The notes beneath the pieces are model-generated. The model made no database searches. It saw only the letters and a program-made list of their open reading frames with translations, and was not told where the DNA came from. DNA of 64,000 nucleotides from Trichomonas vaginalis G3. Taxonomy: Eukaryota; Parabasalia; Trichomonadida; Trichomonadidae. Made by a program: the position numbers and the translations under genes. The stretch covers positions 7,077,962-7,141,961 of the forward strand of contig NC_067208.1 of NCBI RefSeq assembly GCF_026262505.1. The letters are read 5' to 3'. This document shows positions 56,808 to 64,000 of this stretch, in pieces (the stretch's first letter is position 1; the number at the start of each line of letters is the position of its first letter).

Positions 56808-57168
56808 TGCAAATTTGAGACCTGAAATTCCAGCTAAGAAATTCTTTAAAGTTGCTTTATTCGATCCAGTGTTCAATGAACAGAAAGAAGCAATGAAAGC
56901 AGAATTTAAACCAATTCAAGTGGCAAGAATTTCTTCATCTTCACTTTCAGAAGCGTTCAAGGAATTGATAAAGAAACCACTTTATTCTCAACAAGGTTAT
57001 AACTTTGATTTAATTAAAGAAAGTGACAGACGTAAATTAGAAAAATCAGATGGTTTTAAGAATGCATGTAATGAAATGATTAAAGATATTGTAAATGATA
57101 AAATAAGACTGGAAGAAACTCAAAGCAATATCAATAACATAATTGGTGCAGTTACAAAGAAAGTATAA
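56797..57168 (+). CDS. hypothetical structural-cluster protein
   Basis: 123 residues from [12 protein letters not shown] (ATG at 56797, overlapping the previous stop); a longer frame upstream lies wholly in the preceding gene. Contains [24 protein letters not shown] and a helical tail with [17 protein letters not shown]. The sharing of a start overlap suggests translational or transcriptional coupling. Function unknown. Confidence 0.6.
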   Translation: MVNNANLRPEIPAKKFFKVALFDPVFNEQKEAMKAEFKPIQVARISSSSLSEAFKELIKKPLYSQQGYNFDLIKESDRRKLEKSDGFKNACNEMIKDIVNDKIRLEETQSNINNIIGAVTKKV

Positions 57169-57251
57169 GCAAACAATGATGAACCTTGGGATATTACCGT
57201 AACAACTAAATAAAACTTTAAATATATTTTTCTTTTTTTATTCAATTATAA

Positions 57252-57952
57252 ATGAGAAGACGTTTCACAAGTCAAAAGAACACAAACGCAAAAGCAGAGA
57301 TTACGGTTGGTTATAACGTAAATGATGATAAATCACGAATTATTCAAAATGTTAAAGTTAATGTTAGTCCTGAATTAACAAGGTCAGCAACTCAACCAAA
57401 TTTATTAACTCGTGACTTACCAAAGAATGAGGAGAATGAAGAAAACCATGAGAATGGAGACCCAATCATTTTATCCGAACCTGGTAAAGAACCCGTTGAA
57501 ATCCCACTTATCCAACATACCCCCCACCTCTTTCATCAAACATCGAGAACCCAGGAATCTACGATTCCAGTCGCAATGCGCCATATAAAATAGACATTAA
57601 TTCTGAATTAATGAAAATTTACCGTGATATAATAATTAATAATTATGATTCAATAATAAATTTAATTGACCAATCTGGTTTAATTATTTTACCTTATGAA
57701 TCATTAATTCACATTATCGCCATTCTTTGTGATGTTCAAGATTCAGACGTTAAGATTCAATTTTTCATAGATGATGAGGTTTCATGCTGCGGAACAGTTG
57801 CAAAAATAAATCCTATAAAGGATATTAGCACAATTAAGATATCAAAGAACGGAACAACAACTGAACTTCATTTAACATATAATGATATTTATAATAAAAT
57901 AGTTGATGAATATAAAATATCACTTGAAAAATTCTTTGTTAAGGCTATTTAA
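57252..57952 (+). pseudogene. conserved Maverick protein with a frameshift at a C6 tract
   Basis: Frame one (57252-57593) and frame two (open from upstream of 57500 to 57952) together form a protein of about 230 residues like the 204-residue one at 43824, with the SCCG motif in the second part. The frame switch lies at CCCCCC (57520-57525), a single-base indel or a sequencing error. If translated separately a 113-residue product from ATG at 57611 is possible (MKIYRDIIINNYD). Confidence 0.75.
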
Positions 57953-58428
57953 TATTCAAGCATTAACATTATCGAATAATAATCCTTTGAATCATAATCA
58001 ATAATAATTGACCTTTCACCAGTTTCTATCGTTTGTTTTATTTCTTTTTGTTCCCCACTATCCGGATCGGTCATTGTAATTGTTTTTGTTATAGTATCAG
58101 CTTTATCTTTAACTTCAATCTTTTTTCCATCAGGATATTTAAACCAAAATTCCAAAAATTCGATATTGTCAATCTGTTCATATTTTAATCTATCAATTAC
58201 ATTTTTAATACCATCTGAAAATCTTATGAAATGGTCATTATATGGGTTTGATTGAACTAAATTTGAATGAAGTGAAATATAACCTGATGATGAATATGAC
58301 ATTGACTCATATTTTCTGAAAACACTAAAATTTATAACATGAATGAATTTCTTATTCGTTGAATTTATGAATTCTTGAGGTAATCTTATTCTAGTTTTAT
58401 TTATCACTGGAAAATAACGCTTTACCAT
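57949..58428 (-). CDS. hypothetical structural-cluster protein
   Basis: 159 residues from ATG at 58428; the frame is open 11 codons further but only to a TTG that lies in the divergent gene's start. Beta-rich: FIHVINFSVFRKYESMSYSS; EFLEFWFKYPDGKKIEVKD; ERSIIIDYDSKDYYSIMLML. Convergent with the preceding gene, overlapping stops. Possibly a minor capsid protein, by position. Confidence 0.55.
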   Translation of the reverse strand: MVKRYFPVINKTRIRLPQEFINSTNKKFIHVINFSVFRKYESMSYSSSGYISLHSNLVQSNPYNDHFIRFSDGIKNVIDRLKYEQIDNIEFLEFWFKYPDGKKIEVKDKADTITKTITMTDPDSGEQKEIKQTIETGERSIIIDYDSKDYYSIMLMLEY

Positions 58429-58447
58429 ATTTTTAATCGTAATAAAA

Positions 58448-59158
58448 ATGTCAATTATCAATATTATTTCGAATAATAGTTGTGAATTAAATTTAACAGT
58501 TAGCGGAATTTATAATGTTACTCTCGTTTCTGTGAGTGGTAAATTTAATCCCATTCTTTTAGACCCTTCAGATTATATATCATTTATTAAAGATGACCAT
58601 GAAAAAACGTATGATATGTATATAAATAATGTGATAGCGAAATGGGATATTAACATGATTTTAAGTTATTTAAATGAATCATTTATCGTATGGTATGAAG
58701 AAAATTTTAAATCAAAACCCGATAAACTTTTTGAACTTGATGAAATAAATAACCTTATTAAATTCCCGCTGAAAATTAAATTTTGTACTCCTCATCTTCG
58801 TTCATTGTTGGGGATATTAAATTTTGAAAAAGATGTTGGGGATGTTTTGTATTCTGACACTGGTTCCAATTTCATTTTAATCAAATGTGATAAAGTTAAT
58901 ACCCCAATGAGATTTTCACATCAAACATTAGACCCTAACTCTTACCCATCAATACAAAACATTTTATCCATCAACTTAAACATATTTTCTTTATCATATC
59001 CGTTTCAATTATCTGGGAATTCATTTATTCTTCATTCAAAAGATTTATCAAATATTAAATTTAGAATAACCGACCTATTTGATTGTGATTTAGAATTCAT
59101 GAATGAAATATTATGGCAATTTCAAATAGAAAAAATAGCTGATGAGATAACAGATTAA
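58448..59158 (+). CDS. capsid-type (penton-like) protein
   Basis: 236 residues. The C-terminal part (SKDLSNIKFRITDLFDCDLEF) corresponds to NLKDMQFRLVDFQGEPVVL in the protein at 42846-43595, and LRSLLGILNF to its LLLGAYHMTF region. Equivalent position between the ATPase cluster and the fibre gene in both elements supports orthology. A minor capsid or penton role is inferred. Divergent with 57949 (19-bp gap). Confidence 0.6.
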   Translation: MSIINIISNNSCELNLTVSGIYNVTLVSVSGKFNPILLDPSDYISFIKDDHEKTYDMYINNVIAKWDINMILSYLNESFIVWYEENFKSKPDKLFELDEINNLIKFPLKIKFCTPHLRSLLGILNFEKDVGDVLYSDTGSNFILIKCDKVNTPMRFSHQTLDPNSYPSIQNILSINLNIFSLSYPFQLSGNSFILHSKDLSNIKFRITDLFDCDLEFMNEILWQFQIEKIADEITD

Positions 59159-59182
59159 ATATTTATTTTTAAATCATAATAA

Positions 59183-60970
59183 ATGATTAAACAACAGCAA
59201 CCACAGCAACTTAAGGCACAAAGCACCCAGGTCCCTCAGACCATTACATACGCCATATATGCATATAATTCAAAGACGGCAGAACAAACGCAAAGGTTGA
59301 AATATGGAGATTTGGAGATAGTATTGAAAAATGACCATTTCGAATTCGTTTGCAATGGTGGTGCAGTGATATCAAATATAAAAGAAATTTTATTTATGAA
59401 TTCAAAAATTAAAGGTATAACGGATGATATAACATCAATTCCACCAGAAGAACAAAGATATTACGCATTAAATGCATTTCCTAAAGTTTTGAAGATTGGA
59501 AGATTTAATTTAAATGAGGAATTCATAAAAGGTTTCCTAAATGACATAATGAAGAAAGCAGATAAAGAATGTGTTGCTGCTGCGTTAGAGAAGAAAGCGG
59601 ATAAGGAATATTTTAACGAAAAAGATAATGAAATTAAAGAAAGGGTTGAATGGTATCATGAATGGACATCAAAGATTTTAAAAACTAAAGCCGATACAGG
59701 ATGGGTTTCAGGATGTTTAGACCTTAAAGCGGATAAGGAATATGTTAACGATGAGTTAGGGAAGAAGGCAGATAAAACATATGTTAACGATGAGTTAGGG
59801 AAGAAGGCAGATAAGGAATGTGTTGCTGCTGCGTTAGGGAAGAAGGCAGATAAAACATATGTTAACGATGAGTTAGGGAAGAAGGCAGATAAAACATATG
59901 TTAACGATGAGTTAGGGAAGAAGGCAGATAAAACATATGTTAATGAAATATACCAAAGTTTGATAGGAACAACAAAAAATATTGAAACTATTGTTGGGGA
60001 TGTTTCTATCGATGAAGAAAATAAATATTTTAGATGGCAGTTTGTACACTCCTTAAGAAATGGTACACGGTATAAACTCATTCCGAAAAATAACAATGAA
60101 ATGTATGTAAGCTATATAAAGAATGATGGTACACAAGTTAAAGTTCCATTAGACAACAACTGTTACTTAAACTTATATGGAGACGAACAAAAGAAATATT
60201 TAAGAGTTTATGAAATGACAGATATGACATTGCCTGACCCAGCTCCAGTACCATATTATTATGACTATGGATATGACGGCGGAGCACTACATGCGGATGA
60301 ACGAAAGCTAACATTATATTTAGATTATTATAGATATAAAAGATATAATGCAATAGAAAAAACGAGAATAGTATATTATTATACAGATGACAAAAATAAA
60401 TATTATAGTCAAGACTTTACCTACCCTGAAAACATAAGATTATATTATAAAAAATATTCTGACACAAACCAGAAGAAACCTGAAATGGTTGCACTATATT
60501 TTAAGTTCAAAAGAGACAATCCTATATTATCTCATATGTTTGATTTAATGAACCCAGTAGGTTCTATTTATACATCTATGGATGCAAGAGGTCCTCAAGT
60601 AATGTTTGGTGTTGGTGCATGGGAACAAATAGTTGACAGGTTTTTGTATTGTGCAAACTCTTCAAAGGAAACAGGCGGAAGTAAAACGATTTCAGGTGAA
60701 AATTTACCTGCACATAGTCACTACATAGATTTAAGCACATCTCAAGCGGGTTGGCATAAGCATAGATATTGGGATTGGTCAGGAATGACAAAAGGTAAAG
60801 GATATGATGTTAAAGACGATGTTAAGTTTGCTATAAATTGTTACTGGAGTGACACTCAGGGAGAAGGAAACCATACACACCACGTTTCAGGATATACACA
60901 AACAACGGGACAAAGTAAAGAATACATGCCACCTTACATGACAGTTTACGCATGGTATAGAGTTCAATGA
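59183..60970 (+). CDS. fibre protein with 13-residue repeats and phage collar-type tip
   Basis: 595 residues. After an N-terminal attachment part (about 1-115), residues 117-255 are built of KADK(E/T)xV-containing 13-residue repeats (GKKADKTYVNDEL) typical of trimeric coiled-coil shafts. A middle Tyr-rich region follows (about 260-435). The last about 140 residues (MNPVGSIYTSMDA, GAWEQIVDRFLYC, PAHSHYI, GWHKHRY, GNHTHHV, MPPYMTVYAWYRV) form the same T4 gp12/collar-type domain as the fibre at 34567, with HxH motifs. It likely forms a receptor-binding spike (inference). Confidence 0.85.
   Translation: MIKQQQPQQLKAQSTQVPQTITYAIYAYNSKTAEQTQRLKYGDLEIVLKNDHFEFVCNGGAVISNIKEILFMNSKIKGITDDITSIPPEEQRYYALNAFPKVLKIGRFNLNEEFIKGFLNDIMKKADKECVAAALEKKADKEYFNEKDNEIKERVEWYHEWTSKILKTKADTGWVSGCLDLKADKEYVNDELGKKADKTYVNDELGKKADKECVAAALGKKADKTYVNDELGKKADKTYVNDELGKKADKTYVNEIYQSLIGTTKNIETIVGDVSIDEENKYFRWQFVHSLRNGTRYKLIPKNNNEMYVSYIKNDGTQVKVPLDNNCYLNLYGDEQKKYLRVYEMTDMTLPDPAPVPYYYDYGYDGGALHADERKLTLYLDYYRYKRYNAIEKTRIVYYYTDDKNKYYSQDFTYPENIRLYYKKYSDTNQKKPEMVALYFKFKRDNPILSHMFDLMNPVGSIYTSMDARGPQVMFGVGAWEQIVDRFLYCANSSKETGGSKTISGENLPAHSHYIDLSTSQAGWHKHRYWDWSGMTKGKGYDVKDDVKFAINCYWSDTQGEGNHTHHVSGYTQTTGQSKEYMPPYMTVYAWYRVQ
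59723..59943 (+). repeat. 39-bp in-frame tandem repeats in fibre shaft
   Basis: About five to six nearly identical 39-bp units (AACGATGAGTTAGGGAAGAA + GGCAGATAAAACATATGTT), interleaved with one GTTGCTGCTGCGTTAGGG variant. DNA-level identity exceeds what coding needs, so the shaft length probably changes by slippage. Confidence 0.9.
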
Positions 60971-61058
60971 ATGAACTAAATAAATTTTATGTTTGTAATT
61001 AATTAGGTAATGAAGTAATGGATGAACTGCAGAAATAAATGTTTTCGTTAATGATTTT

Positions 61059-61298
61059 AGGTTATTCAATTATTAATTATTTTTGAATAACTGAAGGTGT
61101 CACTATGTCACTCAGTGTCACTCGGTTATTTAACTTCTCTGAAAAAATGTGACAACATGACATTTTGACAACAACACAGGTTATTCAATTATTAATTATT
61201 TTTGAATAACTGAAGGTGTCACTATGTCACTCAGTGTCACTCGGTTATTTAAATTCTCTGAAAAAATGTGACAACATGACATTTTGACAACATTTACG
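61059..61298 (+). repeat. iteron-like repeat array, 2 copies of 119 bp, forward
   Basis: Units start GTTATTCAATTATTAATTAT at 61061 and 61180 and carry GTCACTATGTCACTCAGTGT (GTCACT steps), then ATTT/AACTTCTCTGAAAA and ATGTGACAACATGACATTTTG. They precede the primase-helicase leader and are inverted relative to the copy at 63715. Confidence 0.9.
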
Positions 61299-61316
61299 AA
61301 AATTTGATGTAGTCCA

Positions 61317-61345
61317 AAAATAAAGTTAGTTTTAAAATTATTTTT
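61317..61345 (+). promoter_or_regulatory. early-type promoter block of primase-helicase
   Basis: AAAAATAAAGTTAGTTTTAAAAT, 26 bp or so before the TATATAAATG start context. It matches the blocks at 41385 (reverse), 16774 and 18477. Confidence 0.5.
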
Positions 61346-61365
61346 ATTTTTTTATTCCTATATAA

Positions 61366-63681
61366 ATGACAGCAACAAACAACAACAGCAACAACAACAT
61401 CATTTCTGATGAACAAGTTATTGATTCATTAGCTGAGGAATTAGTTGTGGCAGAAACTAAAACCCTCAACGAAAGAATTGGTGAAAACAAGATTGATTTA
61501 CATAACTACCTCAAACATGATGGAGGAAGAGGAAGGAAAACTGGTATGGCTTTATTAGTAAATAAAATTTCAAATTTAACGATTATAGATGTTGATATCA
61601 ATAAATCGTACAATGATGAACTTAAAGAAACAGTTAGAAAAGACATTTTATCAAAACTTTCGGATAAAGATGTTATCGTTAAAACCGCATCAGGAGGTCT
61701 TCACATTTATTGCAACACTAATTTCTTCTATGCAGTTTCGAACAGAATGATTAAATGTTATTCCTGCAATGATTATGATATTGATATCATGACTTCTATG
61801 GATGATTCAAAACGTTCATTAGTGGTTATGGCTGATTCAAGAGTTCGAAAGAATGCAACAGAACCAATCAATACATACTCATTCATTCGTGGAAGTTATG
61901 ATTCAACATTAACTAGAACAGTAAACGATGTATTAAATGATTTGAATATTAAGGTAAGAGTTGAACAGAAGAGCGAAGAAATAAAGAGTATAATGAATGA
62001 AAACAAAGATGTAAACATTGACGATAAACTTGCCCAGAGCATAGTTGATGGCATCTGTGATTTTGAAGTACATAATGACGGTGGAAACATGAATTTAGAA
62101 AAAGAAGTTACATTATTCACACTGTTTCAAGCAATTAATTCGTTACCTAATCATTTAATTAATGAAGCATACGATAACGTTTATAACTTCTGCAATTTAA
62201 CTGAAAATGCAAAAAGTAATTTTGAAAAAGCACGTAGTAGATATGCATATTTAATGACTTCTCCATTTGTTTTAGTGAAGATTCTAAAACTATATCAAAA
62301 GGAATATTATGATGAATATGTTTTACCTTTATTACGTAAGCCAAAAATAACATTTGATATCAAACTTGATGACTCGTTTTTGATAACAGATATTAGACGC
62401 AAGGCTGAAAATCATCAGTATAAAAACAGTTCTGAAGTAATTGAGGATTTATCACGTGTAATCCGTTTTGTAGATTGTGGAAACAAATATTTCATTCAGA
62501 AAGATTACAACATACACGACAAAATGAATCAAATATCATTTGTTCTTCAGTCAAACATGAAAGAGTCACTTAAAATGATTAAATTATTTAAAGAAGAAGG
62601 TAAAACAATAACAGCATGGGATGTACTACTAAATCAATTGTCTTCATTAACCGTTAAGGGTGTTTGCTTTAAATCTGATTCCCCCGATGTTTTCTCAACG
62701 TTTCAAGGTTATAAATACAACATTCTTGAAAAGCCTGATTACTCAAAAATTGAGATGTTTATGAATTTCATTAAAGAAGCCATTTGTGATAATAACGATG
62801 AAGTGTATAAATACCTTCTCGGCTGGATTGCATCAATGATTCAACATCCTGGAATCAAGAATGAAACAGCAATTATTTTGAAAGGACTTCAGGGAACAGG
62901 TAAAAACAGATTCACAGACATTATTTCTGAACTTCTCGCAGGTTATTCATGTAAAAACATTACTGAAATAAGTGAGCTAACGGGTAATTTCAACTCAGTA
63001 GTTGAGAATAAAATGTTTCTTGTACTTAATGAACTCAAGAATGTTGGTGAAGATAGACTCGCAAACTTCAACGCTTTGAAATCAATTATTACGGATAATG
63101 AGATTAGAATTAATGAAAAGAATCAACCCAGAAGAACAGCACAAAACGTTGCAAACTTCATTTTCGTAACTAATAACGTCTACCCTGTCAAAATTGAAGT
63201 TGGAGACAGAAGATACGTAGTTTTAAGGGTCAATGGTAAATTTAAGGGTCAATTTGATTACTTCAAGAATTTAATGGATTCATGCACAAAGGAATTTTAT
63301 GATAATTTGCTGACGTATTTTATGCAATATGACCTTTCATCATTTAATGTACGAATCATACCGATGACTGAAGCCAAACAAGATTTAATTGAATTATCAA
63401 CAAATCCTTTAGATGCATGGATAAATACACATTATGATGAATTGTGTGCAGGTATGACGTGTAAAAATGCTCTATTCTGCAAACCATCAGACATGAAAGA
63501 CAAAAACTTTCAAATGAGCATTAAGGATAAATGTGATAAGAAACAGAGAAGAATAGATGGTAAACAAACATGGTGTTATGTTTTGAAAGAAGAAATGAAA
63601 GGATTATATAAACAAGTTGAACCAAACGATAATGAGGATTCATTTACTGACGATGAAATACCTGTGAATGAAGCTTTATAA
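61366..63681 (+). CDS. PrimPol-SF3 (D5-like) primase-helicase
   Basis: 771 residues, intact. PrimPol part: catalytic DVD at 75-77 and SGGLH at 109-113. SF3 helicase part: Walker A GLQGTGKN 507-514, Walker B MFLVLNEL 550-557, motif C FIFVTNN 598-604 and Arg finger GDRR 613-616. It differs from the 39049 protein at about 25 of 770 positions, far less than any other gene pair between the two Mavericks. The homology covers the flanking non-coding sequence as far as the iteron repeats on both sides, so the whole cassette was exchanged. Function: initiation and unwinding in replication (family knowledge). Confidence 0.92.
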   Translation: MTATNNNSNNNIISDEQVIDSLAEELVVAETKTLNERIGENKIDLHNYLKHDGGRGRKTGMALLVNKISNLTIIDVDINKSYNDELKETVRKDILSKLSDKDVIVKTASGGLHIYCNTNFFYAVSNRMIKCYSCNDYDIDIMTSMDDSKRSLVVMADSRVRKNATEPINTYSFIRGSYDSTLTRTVNDVLNDLNIKVRVEQKSEEIKSIMNENKDVNIDDKLAQSIVDGICDFEVHNDGGNMNLEKEVTLFTLFQAINSLPNHLINEAYDNVYNFCNLTENAKSNFEKARSRYAYLMTSPFVLVKILKLYQKEYYDEYVLPLLRKPKITFDIKLDDSFLITDIRRKAENHQYKNSSEVIEDLSRVIRFVDCGNKYFIQKDYNIHDKMNQISFVLQSNMKESLKMIKLFKEEGKTITAWDVLLNQLSSLTVKGVCFKSDSPDVFSTFQGYKYNILEKPDYSKIEMFMNFIKEAICDNNDEVYKYLLGWIASMIQHPGIKNETAIILKGLQGTGKNRFTDIISELLAGYSCKNITEISELTGNFNSVVENKMFLVLNELKNVGEDRLANFNALKSIITDNEIRINEKNQPRRTAQNVANFIFVTNNVYPVKIEVGDRRYVVLRVNGKFKGQFDYFKNLMDSCTKEFYDNLLTYFMQYDLSSFNVRIIPMTEAKQDLIELSTNPLDAWINTHYDELCAGMTCKNALFCKPSDMKDKNFQMSIKDKCDKKQRRIDGKQTWCYVLKEEMKGLYKQVEPNDNEDSFTDDEIPVNEAL

Positions 63682-63714
63682 AGTATGATTGGAATTTATT
63701 TTTGCATTAATCCC

Positions 63715-63850
63715 ACTATGTTGTCAAAATGTCATGTTGTCACATTTTTTCAGAGAAGTTAAATAACCGAGTGACACTGAGTGACATAGTGACACCTTCA
63801 GTTATTCAAAAATAATTAATAATTGAATAACCTAAAATCATTAACGATAA
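63715..63850 (-). repeat. iteron-like repeat, reverse copy
   Basis: Contains TGTTGTCAAAATGTCATGTT, CAGAGAAGTTAAATAACCGAG, GTGACACTGAGTGACATAGTG and TTATTCAAAAATAATTAATAA, all inverted relative to 61059. It closes the primase-helicase cassette on the right. Confidence 0.9.
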
Positions 63851-63883
63851 AATAACTGATAACAAAATTTTATTTTTATATAA

Positions 63884-64000
63884 ATGAATACCCCACAAGC
63901 TCAAAATTTACCACGAATCATAACAAGGGAGGAAATGATAAAAATGATGCAAGAACATGTTAAAAATAACAAACCACTAAAATTGAGAAAATGTGGTTAT
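63884..64000 (+). CDS. N-terminus of an unidentified Maverick gene (3' end off window)
   Basis: 39 codons from ATG at 63884 (TTTTTATATAAATG context as for other element genes): MNTPQAQNLPRIITREEMIKMM ... LRKCGY. Basic. No domain can be assigned from this fragment. Confidence 0.55.
   Translation, partial: MNTPQAQNLPRIITREEMIKMMQEHVKNNKPLKLRKCGY

Larger units (their letters stand above)
51632..64000. mobile_element. second Maverick/Polinton (right part off window)
   Basis: The gene set (capsid, packaging ATPase, minor structural genes, fibre, primase-helicase) defines a Maverick-type element. The suggested left end is AGTTAGAACGG at 51632, because it has the same AGTTAG start as the other termini; this cannot be confirmed without the right end. 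The structural genes are only distantly related to those of the first element. Almost all frames are intact, so this copy looks younger or better preserved. Confidence 0.75.

Noticed and set aside
59656-60096. 146-codon minus-strand ORF opposite the fibre repeats
   Set aside because: It is the antisense of the 39-bp repeats; regular repetition keeps the frame open, and the plus-strand frame has the recognisable fibre protein.

Overview
The window reads as a nuclear contig from a parabasalid protist (a trichomonad such as Trichomonas or Tritrichomonas). The basis is: roughly 70 percent AT, intronless genes, very short leaders with TCA(C/T)TT initiator-like motifs just before start codons, a flagellar gene (CFAP20), ankyrin and beta-helix surface families, and large Maverick/Polinton DNA elements. 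The genus is inferred, not proven.

Region 1 (1-15,425) is host sequence with nested small transposons. Host genes are a membrane-protein tail, CFAP20, two divergent hypothetical genes, an EF-hand-like protein, an ankyrin-repeat protein and a beta-helix protein. Between them lie a truncated Mutator-like (MULE) copy (4,429-5,443), a 120-bp TTAA-flanked MITE, a 2.95-kb TTAA-flanked element (10,018-12,965) that itself holds a 1.9-kb TIR element with a 32-bp minisatellite, and a longer MULE with a full-length transposase gene (13,248-14,717).

Region 2 (15,426-48,282) is a 32.9-kb composite Maverick with matching outer termini (AGTTAGTATCCC...) and a 5-bp TTATT flank on both sides. It is not a simple element. 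Its right arm (42,846-48,282) is an inverted copy of a left arm that is now split into 15,426-16,639 and 28,797-32,818. A second, partly broken Maverick half (KilA-N genes, DNA polymerase B, major capsid protein, its own right terminus at 28,796) sits inside the split. The unique centre carries a phage-type fibre gene (interrupted by a 1.5-kb transposon), a damaged integrase, a primase-helicase and a polymerase gene cut off after 98 codons and fused to a capsid-type gene. Genes in the left arm and in the nested half carry frameshifts. The right arm is mostly open.

Region 3 (48,283-about 51,630) is host sequence: a PPP-family Ser/Thr phosphatase and a secreted or surface PA14/EGF-like protein.

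Region 4 (about 51,632-64,000, running off the end) is a second Maverick with a different capsid module: small amphipathic proteins, capsid protein, packaging ATPase, minor structural proteins, a 13-residue-repeat fibre, then a primase-helicase about 97 percent identical to the one in region 2.

Together the Maverick genes describe a virus-like particle producer: protein-primed PolB and a PrimPol-SF3 helicase for replication, an A32-type ATPase and jelly-roll capsid for packaging, a retroviral-type integrase for insertion, and a fibre with a phage collar-type tip. The most unusual signals are the phage-like fibre tips, a primase-helicase cassette bracketed by inverted iteron-like repeats and apparently swapped between otherwise divergent elements, and a roughly 30-bp double-hairpin repeat inserted several times, four of them inside coding frames.
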